From: JBKQVT01 sp052139835
Lineage (GTDB): Bacteria > Planctomycetota > Planctomycetia > Pirellulales > Thermoguttaceae
NCBI GenBank assembly: GCA_052139835.1
Contig: JBKQVT010000233.1
Coordinates: 1-57,660, forward strand
Direction of reading: 5' to 3'
DNA length: 57,660 nucleotides
Positions 40,169 through 49,181 of this stretch are shown piece by piece. The position numbers and the translations under genes were made by a program. Under the pieces are notes generated by a model that did not search any database, had not been told where the DNA came from, and was given only the letters and a program-made list of their open reading frames with translations. How positions within the stretch are numbered: the first letter of the stretch is position 1; each line of letters begins with the position of its first letter.

Positions 40169-40272
40169 TCCCAAGACGTAGACACCATCGCAAGGAATGC
40201 CTTGGCACGATCTTCTCCTTTTGCACAAAAATTGATGCCCCGAGAGAGTCCCTGGCCCCCCCCGGAGGAAAT

Positions 40273-40314
40273 TTGGTGATTCTGGCCAACCGGTATATAC
40301 ACGCAAGCGAATGC
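40273..40314 (+). promoter_or_regulatory. Promoter and operator upstream of the thioredoxin-like gene (site 3)
   Basis: TTGGTG (40273-40278), a 17-base spacer and TATACA (40296-40301). ATACACGCAAGCGAATGC (40297-40314) overlaps the -10 exactly as in the arsR promoter and matches site 1 at 12 of 18 bases, including the unbroken AAGCGAAT. Confidence 0.6.
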
Positions 40315-40377
40315 ATGGTATATATGGATTCACGAATGTATGGCGCCCACCCAAAACCCGGTTCAAGGAGACAAAGA

Positions 40378-41154
40378 ATGTCGAAGACAACCGTGAAGAT
40401 TATGGGGACTGTCGTGGTCATGGTCTTATGGTCCGGAGTGCTGGCCACGTGGGCCGCCGCCGCAGAGCCGGCCGCCAGCCCCGGCGTCACGGCCCTGCAG
40501 AAGGCCGCCAAGGACAACAAGTATCTGTTCATCTTCTTCTGGCGCGAGGATACGCAGCAAAGCCGCGTCATGCGGGGCGCGTTCAACGCCGCGACGGCGA
40601 AACTGGCCGATAAGGCCGCGACCGTCGAGGTGCAAGTCGCCGATCCGGCGGAGGCGGCCGTGGTGGCCCGCTACGAGGTCAGCCGCTCGCCCATGCCGCT
40701 GGTCCTGGCCATCGCCCCCAACGGCGCCGTCACCAAGGCCGTTACCGGGCGCATCGAGGAGGAGCAGCTTCGCGCGGCCTTCGTCAGCCCGTGCACGGCC
40801 GAGTGCATGAAGGGCCTCCAGGAGCAGAAGCTCGTGCTGCTGTGCGTCCGGCAGGCGCCGCCGCAGGGCCAGCCGCTGGTGCTGCCCCAGAACGTCCGCG
40901 ACTTCACTGCCGACAAGGAATATGCCGAGAAGACCAAGGTCGTCGTCCTCAACCTCGGCGACGCGGCCGAGACGGCCTTCCTCAAGAGCCTGCAGGTCGA
41001 TCCGCAAACGGTCACCCCGGTGACGGTGCTGATGGCCCCGCCGGCCGCGGTGATCGGCAGCTATGCCGACGAAGTGACCAAGGACGACCTGGTCGCCAAG
41101 CTCAAGGCGGCCCAATCGAGTTGCTGCGGCCCCGGATGCAGTTGCCATCATTAG
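40378..41154 (+). CDS. Exported two-domain thioredoxin-fold protein with Cys-rich tail
   Basis: 258 aa; AAGGAG upstream decides this start. A signal peptide covers about 1-30 (VVVMVLWSGVLATWAAAA). Two thioredoxin-like folds follow. In the first (48-135), YLFIFFWREDTQQS holds EDTQ where an active CxxC would be, and MPLVLAIAPNG is the cis-Pro strand. The second (145-245) is LVLLCVRQ ... VTPVTVLMAPP. Cysteines occur instead in CTAEC between the domains and in a terminal SSCCGPGCSCHH. The layout suggests thiophilic metal or arsenical binding rather than disulfide exchange. The promoter carries an ArsR-like operator, and the permease and ATPase genes follow. Confidence 0.65.
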   Translation: MSKTTVKIMGTVVVMVLWSGVLATWAAAAEPAASPGVTALQKAAKDNKYLFIFFWREDTQQSRVMRGAFNAATAKLADKAATVEVQVADPAEAAVVARYEVSRSPMPLVLAIAPNGAVTKAVTGRIEEEQLRAAFVSPCTAECMKGLQEQKLVLLCVRQAPPQGQPLVLPQNVRDFTADKEYAEKTKVVVLNLGDAAETAFLKSLQVDPQTVTPVTVLMAPPAAVIGSYADEVTKDDLVAKLKAAQSSCCGPGCSCHH

Positions 41155-41175
41155 GAGACCGCGAATCAATAGCTC

Positions 41176-41224
41176 GGGAACTGTCCCAATTTTCGTGCGA
41201 CGAAAATGGGACTGTCCCCCTTGG
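41176..41224. repeat. GGGACTGTCCC inverted-repeat element, copy 2
   Basis: The arms GGGAACTGTCCCAATTTTCG and CGAAAATGGGACTGTCCC form a hairpin, followed by CCCTTGG. It is the same family as 12609-12691 and lies between the thioredoxin-like gene and the permease gene. If co-transcribed, it would sit in the mRNA leader of the permease. Confidence 0.75.
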
Positions 41225-41268
41225 TAGTGCGACAGTTGTTATTTTGCCGGTCGTAGGAGACTGATACC

Positions 41269-42480
41269 ATGCGATTGCGTACCCTCGTCTTGCGCGAGAT
41301 CTTCGAGCGCAAGAGCCAACTGCTCACCAGTTTCGTCGCCATCCTGCTGGGGATCACGGTGATCGTCTCGATCCAGAACATCACCCACTACTCCAAAGGA
41401 GCCGTGGAGCAGGAGATGGACTCCCTGGGGGCCAATGTCCTGGTGCTCCCCAAGTCGGCCACCTTGCAGGACTATTACGCCGCCGACATGCAGGCCGAGA
41501 CCATTCCCGAGGAATACGTCGACCAACTGAGAATGTCGGACATCGAGGGACTGGACAACATCTCGCCCAAACTGTCGATGCCTATCCAACTCCAGGGGAA
41601 GAATTTTCACCTCACAGGCATCTTGCCGCTCAGCGAGTTTCAGGCGAAGAAGTCCTGGGGCGGCGCGGGAATATTCTCGCATCCCATCGGCTGCGGCAAC
41701 GGGGTCGGCATGATGGAATCCAGCGACAAGAGGACGCTTTCCCGCAAGAAAGTCATCAAAACGCTGGAGGAGAACGAAGTCCTCGTGGGGGCCGACGTGG
41801 CCGCCGCGCTGGGGCTGAAGGAAGCCGATCCGATCGAGGTCCTCGGCAAGAAGTTCCACGTCATTGCCGTGCTGCCGCAGACGGGCACGGTGGATGATTC
41901 CCGCGTCTTCGCCCACCTGCACGTCGTGCAGAAGCTGGCAAAGAAGGGCGCGGTCATCAACGCCATCGAAGTCGTCGGCTGCTGCCACGAGATTGCCGGG
42001 GGATTGGTGGCGAAGGTCAATCGTCTGCTGCCCGACGCCAAGGTGGTGACGGTCGTGCAGACGGCCCAGTCGCAGATCCGAATCAACACCATGATGTCGA
42101 ACCTCTCGCTGATGTTCCTGGTGATTATCGTCTTCGTGGGCGGGGCCAGCATCGCCAATTACATGTACGCCAACGTCTTCGAGCGGCGGCGCGAAATCGG
42201 CACCCTCATGGCATTGGGGGCCGACTCACGCCTGGTCTTGAAGGTGTTTCTGCTGAAGGCCTTGCTGCTCGGGGCCGCGGGCGGGATCGGCGGCTACGTG
42301 CTCGGCTCGATCTTCGCCTTCGTGCTCGGTCCCCAGTTGGCCGGCATCCGCGTGTGGCCGATGTGGCAGTTGTCGATTGCGGCAGTCGGCATTTCCATCG
42401 GCCTCACCCTCGTCGCCAGCTTTTTCCCCGCCTGGCGCGCCGCCCGGCTCGACCCTTGCGCCACCTTCCAGGAGGTCTGA
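41269..42480 (+). CDS. FtsX/MacB-type ABC transporter permease
   Basis: 403 aa. One N-terminal helix (LLTSFVAILLGITVIVSI) is followed by a large extracytoplasmic domain (about 40-270) and three C-terminal helices, the last ending ASFFPAWRAARLDP, the usual FtsX/MacB/LolCE topology. The extracytoplasmic domain contains three cysteines in unusual settings, GCGNG (Cys142) and VVGCCHEIAGG (Cys238, Cys239), which could bind a soft metal. It pairs with the ATPase encoded 3 bp downstream. The substrate is unknown; arsenical or thiol handling is inferred from the neighbours and the ArsR-like operator. Confidence 0.82.
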   Translation: MRLRTLVLREIFERKSQLLTSFVAILLGITVIVSIQNITHYSKGAVEQEMDSLGANVLVLPKSATLQDYYAADMQAETIPEEYVDQLRMSDIEGLDNISPKLSMPIQLQGKNFHLTGILPLSEFQAKKSWGGAGIFSHPIGCGNGVGMMESSDKRTLSRKKVIKTLEENEVLVGADVAAALGLKEADPIEVLGKKFHVIAVLPQTGTVDDSRVFAHLHVVQKLAKKGAVINAIEVVGCCHEIAGGLVAKVNRLLPDAKVVTVVQTAQSQIRINTMMSNLSLMFLVIIVFVGGASIANYMYANVFERRREIGTLMALGADSRLVLKVFLLKALLLGAAGGIGGYVLGSIFAFVLGPQLAGIRVWPMWQLSIAAVGISIGLTLVASFFPAWRAARLDPCATFQEV

Positions 42481-42483
42481 TCC

Positions 42484-43179
<696 letters not shown>

Positions 43180-43195
43180 CCAGTGGCGTGCCGAC

Positions 43196-44053
43196 TTACA
43201 GCACCGGCCGCCCGGAGCGCTGCTGGCGCCGCACGTGGCGGCGGGCGCGGCGGGCGACCTCGCGCCAAAGAACCTTCCAATCGCCGCCGCCGTGGGGCGG
43301 AAACTCGGCGATGTATGCCCGCAGGAATCGGCAGACGATGCTGGGCGTCAGCCAGGGATGGGCGCGGAGTCCGGCGGCCAGGCGCGCCAAGTCGGCGGCG
43401 CGCCGCCGCGTGCCCGGCCGCCGCAGGATGCGCACGCCGTCGAGGTCGAGCAGCCAGACGGCCACGTCGTCGCGATCTTCCGCGGCCAGGAGGTTGGCCG
43501 CCTTGAGGTCGCGGTGGACGACGCCCTGGGCGTGCATCCGCCCCAGGAGTTGGCCCAGCCGCACGGCGCAGCGGGAGGCCAGTCGGAGGCGTTGGCTCGC
43601 GGGGAGCTCGGCCAGCCGCCAAGCGAAGAGGTGGAGGTTCTCGCCAGCGGCGATCCACGCGGTGGCCAGGTAACTCGCCGCCGAGAGCCAGCGGCCGCGA
43701 GGCACGCAGGCGGCCAGCGGCCGCGGGGTGGCGATGCCGCGGGCCAGCAGGGCCCGGCCCAGCTCCCAACCGCGGCGGGCCGGACTGCGGCGAAACCGCC
43801 CACACAGCGATTTCCACCAACTCCGCGGGCGGAACTGCTTGTAGGCCACCTGCACGGTCGCCCCGGCCAGGGGCAACTCGGCCTCGACCAGCAGGCACTC
43901 GTGGCTGATCTTCACCGGCCGGTCGAGGTGCCGCCAAAGCAGCGATTCGGGGTCCTTCAGGAGGCGGAGCAACTCCGCCTCGGGCAGGGCTGCATCGCCG
44001 TATGCCACCCCATCGGGGGTGTGGACAACTTTCTGGGGGGAATAATCGCTCAT
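43196..44053 (-). CDS. Lipopolysaccharide kinase-like protein (Kdo/WaaP/InaA family)
   Basis: 285 aa from MSDYSPQKVV; the Shine-Dalgarno is weak. The kinase-fold core is visible: YKQFRPRSWW (phosphate-binding Lys), ARRGWELGRALLARGIATPRPLAA, the catalytic loop VVHRDLKAANLL and the metal-binding LLDLDGVRIL. This arrangement matches the Kdo kinase/WaaP group that phosphorylates the inner core of lipopolysaccharide. In planctomycetes the acceptor may be another envelope sugar. It points against the ABC cassette, with only 16 bp between the convergent stops. Confidence 0.8.
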   Translation of the reverse strand: MSDYSPQKVVHTPDGVAYGDAALPEAELLRLLKDPESLLWRHLDRPVKISHECLLVEAELPLAGATVQVAYKQFRPRSWWKSLCGRFRRSPARRGWELGRALLARGIATPRPLAACVPRGRWLSAASYLATAWIAAGENLHLFAWRLAELPASQRLRLASRCAVRLGQLLGRMHAQGVVHRDLKAANLLAAEDRDDVAVWLLDLDGVRILRRPGTRRRAADLARLAAGLRAHPWLTPSIVCRFLRAYIAEFPPHGGGDWKVLWREVARRARRHVRRQQRSGRPVL

Positions 44054-44117
44054 CGGCGGCTCGAATTTACAGGTAGGCGACGGGGTGCCCCCCAGCATAT
44101 TTTCTGGCCCGACGAAA

Positions 44118-44146
44118 TTGTCAGGCGGTCCTCAAAATGTTACACT
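44118..44146 (+). promoter_or_regulatory. Sigma-70-like promoter for the MORN-CAP gene
   Basis: TTGTCA (44118-44123), a 17-base spacer and TACACT (44141-44146), 100 bases before the start at 44247. Confidence 0.65.
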
Positions 44147-44246
44147 GAGACACTAGGAACAGGTGGAACATCGGCCAATCGATGGGAAGGGTGGAATCGG
44201 CTCCGGTCAGCGACTCCTCCCGGAACTGAGCTTGAAGAGGTAGACG

Positions 44247-45512
44247 ATGCGTGGACGACTCTTTTTTGCGCTGGTGCTGTTGCATGGCGCCATCCTATCC
44301 TCGGCCTGGGCCGAAGAAAAGGTGATCAAGTTCCCCGATGGCGCCAAGCAGTGGATTTACAGCGTCAATCCCCAGGGACAGAAGATCGGCCCCTTCAAGG
44401 AGTTCTACCCCAACAGCAAGCTGAAGACCCAGGGGGCCTATCACCTCGACAAGCTTCAGGGCATGCTCAAGCGGTTTGATCCCAAGGGCAGGCTGCTGCT
44501 GCAGGAGAACTATCGCGACGGCGACCTCGACGGGCTGCGCCAGCAGTACGTCGACGGCCGCTTGGTCACCGAGGAGGTTTGGCTTAACGGCGCCTTGCTG
44601 GCGCCGCGCTCGCCGGCGATCCTGGCCGCGGAACTCAAGGCGATCCAGTCGGCGCGAATCCAGACGGTGGGCAAGCCGCCGTCCTCCGGCGAGGTCACGC
44701 CCCAGGTCCTGCAGGCCGTGCAGGATCCCCGCCTGCAAGAGAAGCGCGAGGCGGCCTTGCGGATGCTGATGGCGTATCGCTGCGTTTGCGGCCTCCCCTA
44801 CCGAGACATGACCCTCGACTGGACGTATACCGCGCACGATGAAGCCGGTTCCATCCTGCTGACGCAAATCAACCAGATGACGCACACGCCGGCCAATCCC
44901 GGGCTGCCCGAGGCCGAGTACCAGTATGCCCGCCAGGGGACGGGCAGCTCCAACCTCTTCAGCGCCTCGGGGTTGGTCGATTCGGTCAATGCCTACATGG
45001 ACGACTCCGACGCGGGAAACATCAAGGTGCTGGGGCATCGCCGCTGGTGCCTCAATCCGTCGATGCTCAAGACGGGCTTCGGCGGCTGCGGCAAGTTCTC
45101 GGCGATGTGGTCCTTCGACGGCAGCCGCACCAGCGTGCCCGACTATACCTTCGTGGCCTATCCGCCCCGCGGCTACACGCCCATCGGCTGCTTCCACGAC
45201 AATTATGCCTGGAACGTGTCGCTGAATCCGACGAAGTTCCAGGCGCCCAGCAAGGACCGCGTCAAAGTGGCGATCTATCCCCTCCAGTTCAATTCCCATG
45301 GGCACATCCTGGAGAAGACCAAGATTCCCCTGGCGCTGAACTATTTCAACGTCAACCTGGATGGCTTCGGAATCCCCTATTGCGTCATTTTCCGCCCAGC
45401 CAACTTCAAAATCATCCCCGGTGAGGTCTTCGCCGTCTACGTCAGCGGGCTGACCGACGCCAAGGGCCACGACGCCAAGGTCGAGTACCTGGTGGCCTTC
45501 GTAAAACTCTGA
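44247..45512 (+). CDS. Secreted protein with MORN repeats and a CAP-like domain
   Basis: 421 aa; GAAGAGG precedes the start. A signal peptide covers about 1-22. Residues 28-115 carry MORN/YwqK-type units (GQKIGPFKEFYPNSKLKTQG, YRDGDLDGLRQQYVDGRLV). From about 170, RMLMAYRCVCGLPYRDMTLD, then LLTQINQMTHTPANPGLPE, and finally GNIKVLGHRRWCLNPSMLKTGFG resemble the CAP (SCP/TAPS) fold, in which a conserved His and a GH-R-x-L-NP block are typical. The family is diverse; envelope binding is the safest suggestion. It stands alone between its own promoter and the next promoter at 45525. Confidence 0.65.
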   Translation: MRGRLFFALVLLHGAILSSAWAEEKVIKFPDGAKQWIYSVNPQGQKIGPFKEFYPNSKLKTQGAYHLDKLQGMLKRFDPKGRLLLQENYRDGDLDGLRQQYVDGRLVTEEVWLNGALLAPRSPAILAAELKAIQSARIQTVGKPPSSGEVTPQVLQAVQDPRLQEKREAALRMLMAYRCVCGLPYRDMTLDWTYTAHDEAGSILLTQINQMTHTPANPGLPEAEYQYARQGTGSSNLFSASGLVDSVNAYMDDSDAGNIKVLGHRRWCLNPSMLKTGFGGCGKFSAMWSFDGSRTSVPDYTFVAYPPRGYTPIGCFHDNYAWNVSLNPTKFQAPSKDRVKVAIYPLQFNSHGHILEKTKIPLALNYFNVNLDGFGIPYCVIFRPANFKIIPGEVFAVYVSGLTDAKGHDAKVEYLVAFVKL

Positions 45513-45524
45513 CGACCGGCTTGC

Positions 45525-45554
45525 TTTACAGCGGCGAACCCGTTCGGCTATAAT
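45525..45554 (+). promoter_or_regulatory. Promoter for the gene at 45611
   Basis: TTTACA (45525-45530), an 18-base spacer and a consensus TATAAT (45549-45554), 56 bases before the ATG. Confidence 0.6.
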
Positions 45555-45610
45555 CGGGGCTTTGGCGTTGGGGATTCCTTCACCGCGAAATCGAGAAAGG
45601 CCCGCTGCTG

Positions 45611-45934
45611 ATGCCGCTCTTCGAAATTGAAACCGCCTCCCATATCATCATTACCTGGGCACACGACGAACAAGCCGCCACGGAGTTGGTCCACGAGAGT
45701 TACCCCCACGAACCACCCCTTCGGGTAACACACCGCCCCCGCGATACGTGGGTTATCTCAAAATCGGCCCTGGGCATCACGGGAAAGACCGACCCTTGCT
45801 GCACGGCGCGGGATTGTCTGGCCAAGGCCGCCGGCGACAAGGTCCATGCCATCCGCCTCTACATGCAACACACCGGCACCGACCTGGAGCGGGCCCGCAA
45901 GGCCATCGAGTCGAACATGGTCATGGGGTGGTAG
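45611..45934 (+). CDS. Conserved hypothetical protein, 107 aa
   Basis: Begins MPLFEIETASHIIITWAHDE, a beta-strand-rich start. The middle has two adjacent cysteines plus one more (GKTDPCCTARDCLAKAAGDKVHA), and the C-terminus is helical (GTDLERARKAIESNMVMGW). There is no signal peptide or membrane helix. It may be a small soluble alpha/beta protein. The consensus -10 upstream and the well-balanced codon use support a real gene; the family is unknown to me. Confidence 0.6.
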   Translation: MPLFEIETASHIIITWAHDEQAATELVHESYPHEPPLRVTHRPRDTWVISKSALGITGKTDPCCTARDCLAKAAGDKVHAIRLYMQHTGTDLERARKAIESNMVMGW

Positions 45935-46017
45935 GGGGGGGCAAGGTTTTCTTGCCGGCGGGAACAATATTTCGCGGGTATCTTGCCGCCATAACCCCCG
46001 AGTTGCGAGGTTTTCCC

Positions 46018-47403
46018 ATGACAGCCGTTTCGACACGCCGTACCCTGGTTTCTCGTTGTTCGCTGCTGGCGGCCGCGTGCCTGCTGGGCGCGATCGTGCT
46101 GGGCGGTTGTTACGGCCGCCAGTCTGCTGGGCCCGATGGCGAGGCCTCGCCCTCCTCGGAGGGCGCCGCGCGGCCGGCGGCGGACTCCTCCGCGACGGCT
46201 GCTTCTCTCGCGCCGAAGGACGAGGTTTCCGCGCCCCGCGCGGCGGCTGCCGAGGCGGCGGCGTCGCCGGGCGGCCGCTATACGGCGACGGCTTACCTGC
46301 GCGTGAGCAGGGAGGAGCCTTACGTGGTGTTTCCGGCGGCCGCCGCGGCAGGGGCCGATTACGCCTTCTACAAGAGGACGCAGATGGAACTGATGAAGAC
46401 CCGGTTCGTGCTGGCCGCCGCGCTGCGGAAGCCCGACGTCGAGCGCCTCCCTTGCCTGCGGCAGGGCCCGGCCCGCCGCGATCCGGCCGGCTGGCTGGCC
46501 GGGCAGCTCCGCATCGATTCCCCCGGCGACGCCGAGATCGTGCGGGTGAGCCTGTCGGGCGACGACGCCGAGGCGGCCGCGGCCCTGGTCAACGCCGTCG
46601 TGCATGCCTACCTCGAGGAAGTTGCCGGTACGGAGATGGAGAAACGGACCAAGCAACTCGACCGGCTCGATCGCCTCCTTGCCGAAAAGGAAGAGGAATT
46701 GCGAAGCAGCCGCAACCTGAGGAATCAGTTGGCCGAGCACGTGGGGACCGTGGAGACGCCCGCGGGGTCGGTCGGCCAGCAGCTTGCCCTGGAAGAGGTC
46801 CTCGATGCCCGCAAAGACCTTTCCGCCGCCCGCAACGACCTGCGGCGGGCGCAGGCGGAGCGGCGGGCCGACGACGCCCTGTTGTCCAACCCCACGAGCA
46901 CCGAGGTGCCCGACTACGAGCTCGACGCCCTGGCGCAGAACGACGCCGTGATCGGCCAGGTGCTCACGCCGCTGGTGGCCGAGTTGAAGAAAAAAATGCT
47001 CGACGACAATCCCGCGGTCGCGGAGGCGGCGGCCGGGAAGCTGAAGGCGGTGCAAGCCCAGATCGTCGCGCGGCGCGACGAGCTTCGTCGCGGCCAGGAG
47101 GCGCGGAAGCGGGCGGCCATCGAGGGCGAAATCGCCCGCCTGCAAGCGCAGATCTTCGCCACCGGGCAACTCGTGGCCGATTGCCAGGAGGCCCTAGACC
47201 GGCTGGGGAAAGCAGTCGTCCACGCCCGCCAAACCAGCATCGAGTCGGAGGTGGTGCAGGACAAGATCGGGCTGCTGGAGGAAGTGGTCCGCGCCGTAGC
47301 CCGCCAGCGGGAACGCGCCAAGATCGAGTTGCAGGCCGGGCCGCGAGTCACCTTGCTGCAAGCCGCCGAAATCCCCGAGAAAGCGGCAGCCCGCTCCCTC
47401 TGA
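46018..47403 (+). CDS. Wzz-like coiled-coil lipoprotein
   Basis: 461 aa from MTAVSTRRTL; the frame upstream overlaps the previous gene and is rejected. The lipobox LGGC (Cys about 31) marks a lipoprotein. After a Ser/Ala-rich linker, YTATAYLRVSREEPYVVF and IVRVSLSGDDAEAAAALVNAVVHAYLEEV match the periplasmic start of chain-length-determinant (Wzz) proteins. A long coiled coil (about 210-440) ends RVTLLQAAEIPEKA, the segment that in Wzz precedes the second helix, but here the protein stops without transmembrane helices. It probably acts in surface polysaccharide assembly; the UDP-sugar enzyme gene follows 10 bp later. Confidence 0.65.
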   Translation: MTAVSTRRTLVSRCSLLAAACLLGAIVLGGCYGRQSAGPDGEASPSSEGAARPAADSSATAASLAPKDEVSAPRAAAAEAAASPGGRYTATAYLRVSREEPYVVFPAAAAAGADYAFYKRTQMELMKTRFVLAAALRKPDVERLPCLRQGPARRDPAGWLAGQLRIDSPGDAEIVRVSLSGDDAEAAAALVNAVVHAYLEEVAGTEMEKRTKQLDRLDRLLAEKEEELRSSRNLRNQLAEHVGTVETPAGSVGQQLALEEVLDARKDLSAARNDLRRAQAERRADDALLSNPTSTEVPDYELDALAQNDAVIGQVLTPLVAELKKKMLDDNPAVAEAAAGKLKAVQAQIVARRDELRRGQEARKRAAIEGEIARLQAQIFATGQLVADCQEALDRLGKAVVHARQTSIESEVVQDKIGLLEEVVRAVARQRERAKIELQAGPRVTLLQAAEIPEKAAARSL

Positions 47404-47413
47404 TGGATCGACG

Positions 47414-48817
47414 ATGAAGGAAGAAATCGAACCCCTGCTGGGCCGCCGCGGCCAGCAACAGTTGTTGGCCTTCTGGGACGCATTGGACCAGCCCGCGCGC
47501 GAGGCGCTGTGCCGGCAAATCCGCGCCGTAGACCTGGATCTGCTGGAGCGGCTCTATCAGGGGCGCGACCAGCAGGGCGACATCCGCGCGCTGGCCGAGC
47601 GGGCGGGCCCGCCGCCGGCCTTCCGCCTCGACGCCGTGGCGAATCGCTTCCCGCCGCAAGAGATCCGCCGCCGCGGCAACGAGGCGCTGGCCGCCGCAGA
47701 GGTCGGCGTCATCCTGGTCGCCGGAGGGCAGGGGACCCGCCTGGGATTCGATCATCCCAAGGGCATGTTTCCCATCGCGCCGCTGTCCGGCCGGTCGCTG
47801 TTCCAGATCCACGTCGAGAAGATCCGGGCCGTGGGGCGGCGGCACGGCGTGCGGGTGCCGCTCTACTTGATGACCAGCCCGGCGACGCACGCCGAAACCG
47901 CCGACTTCCTTGCCCGCCACGAGCGCTTCGGCCTGGCCGAAGACGATTTGCAGATTTTCTGCCAGGGGACGATGCCGGCGGTGGACGCCGCCAGCGGGCG
48001 GATCTTGCTGGAGGCCCCGGGCCGTCTGGCCGTCAGTCCCGACGGTCACGGCGGCATGTTGGCCGCCTTCGCCCGCAGCGGCTGCCTGGACCATGCCCGG
48101 CGCCGCGGGATCAGCCAATTGTTCTACTTCCAGGTGGACAACCCGTTGAGCCAAATCTGCGGCCCCGAGCACCTCGGCTATCACCTCCTCTGCGGCGCGG
48201 AGATGAGCAGCCAGGTGATCGCCAAGCGCGATCCGCTGGAGCAGGTGGGCAACGTGGTGGCGGTGGACGGCCGGCTGGTGGTGATCGAGTACAGCGACCT
48301 CCCCGGCGACGTGGCCCAGCGGCGCAACGCCGACGGCGCGCTGGCCATCTGGGCCGGCAGCATTGCGGTCCACGTCTTCGCGCGGTCGTTTCTGGAGCGG
48401 ATGGCGGCGTCGGCTGCGGGCTTGCCTTTCCACGTGGCCCGCAAGAAAGTGGCGTACCTCGACGGCACCGGCCGGCGGGTCGAGCCGTCGCAGCCCAACG
48501 CCCTGAAGTTCGAGCGATTCATTTTCGACCTCATGCCCTCGGCCGCCGGCGCGGCGGTGATCGAGGTCGATCCGGCCCGCGCCTTCGCCCCGCTGAAAAA
48601 CGCCTCCGGCGCCCGCAGCAACACGCCGGAGACGGTGCGGGCGCAGATGACGGCCTTGCATCGCGGTTGGCTGCGGCGTGCGGGGGTGGAAGTGGCCGAC
48701 GACGTGGCGGTCGAGATCAATCCGCTGTTCGCCCTGGACGCCGAGGAATTGGCCAGCAAGGTGGCCGCCGGGACGAAGATTGCGACGCCGACGTATTTTG
48801 CGCCGCGGCCGGAATAA
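47414..48817 (+). CDS. UDP-sugar pyrophosphorylase (UDPGP type 1, UDP-GlcNAc/GalNAc-like)
   Basis: 467 aa. The nucleotide-binding loop VILVAGGQGTRLGFDHPKGMF is the UDPGP/UAP1 signature. LYLMTSPATHAET, FCQGTMPAVD, SPDGHGGMLAAF, FYFQVDNPL and the Lys-containing LKFERFIFDLMP are further conserved blocks of the eukaryote-like UAP1/AGX group. It should make UDP-N-acetylhexosamine (or UDP-glucose) from UTP and the sugar 1-phosphate in the cytoplasm. It forms an operon with the Wzz-like lipoprotein, consistent with surface polysaccharide synthesis. Confidence 0.85.
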   Translation: MKEEIEPLLGRRGQQQLLAFWDALDQPAREALCRQIRAVDLDLLERLYQGRDQQGDIRALAERAGPPPAFRLDAVANRFPPQEIRRRGNEALAAAEVGVILVAGGQGTRLGFDHPKGMFPIAPLSGRSLFQIHVEKIRAVGRRHGVRVPLYLMTSPATHAETADFLARHERFGLAEDDLQIFCQGTMPAVDAASGRILLEAPGRLAVSPDGHGGMLAAFARSGCLDHARRRGISQLFYFQVDNPLSQICGPEHLGYHLLCGAEMSSQVIAKRDPLEQVGNVVAVDGRLVVIEYSDLPGDVAQRRNADGALAIWAGSIAVHVFARSFLERMAASAAGLPFHVARKKVAYLDGTGRRVEPSQPNALKFERFIFDLMPSAAGAAVIEVDPARAFAPLKNASGARSNTPETVRAQMTALHRGWLRRAGVEVADDVAVEINPLFALDAEELASKVAAGTKIATPTYFAPRPE

Positions 48818-48836
48818 GTTCGCCCCCCATGCCCGA

Positions 48837-48865
48837 TTGCTGTTGCCGCGCGCCGGAGCTACAAT
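48837..48865 (+). promoter_or_regulatory. Promoter for the small membrane protein
   Basis: TTGCTG (48837-48842), a 17-base spacer and TACAAT (48860-48865), 58 bases before the ATG at 48923. Confidence 0.55.
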
Positions 48866-48922
48866 AAGTGGATGAGTGCGAGTTCCAGCAAGCCCTGAGT
48901 CTTTCGCGAATGGGGGCGTTGG

Positions 48923-49114
48923 ATGGGCAGCTTCTACTTTCAGGCTCCGCGGGTTCCCGACAAGATGGGCCGCGGGGCGATGGTCATCCTGGGGCTCTTC
49001 GCCCTGGTATTTTTCATACCCATCCTTTTCCTTCTGGCGGGAGGTCTCCTCGTGGCCGGCGGGCTGGTCGTGGACTATTTCTGCTGGACGATCAAGTTTT
49101 GTGCCGGCGCGTAG
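48923..49114 (+). CDS. Small membrane protein, 63 aa
   Basis: Starts MGSFYFQAPRVPDKMGRGAM, followed by two closely spaced hydrophobic segments (VILGLFALVFFIPILFL and LLVAGGLVVDYF) and a short end with two Cys (CWTIKFCAGA). A matching sigma-70-like promoter lies upstream. Function unknown. The downstream sequence is a palindromic repeat that could end the transcript. Confidence 0.55.
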   Translation: MGSFYFQAPRVPDKMGRGAMVILGLFALVFFIPILFLLAGGLLVAGGLVVDYFCWTIKFCAGA

Positions 49115-49141
49115 GTTGTGCTTTAGCATAACGGAAATTCG

Positions 49142-49168
49142 GCGAGCCGCCGGGTTCATCCCGGCGGT
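49142..49168. repeat. GCCGGG palindromic element, third copy
   Basis: GCGAGCCGCCGGGTTCATCC then CGGCGG: one base different from the copies at 716 and 788. It lies in the convergent gap between the small membrane protein and the protease gene, where it could serve as a bidirectional hairpin terminator. Confidence 0.65.
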
Positions 49169-49181
49169 GGGGCGGGGCCGC

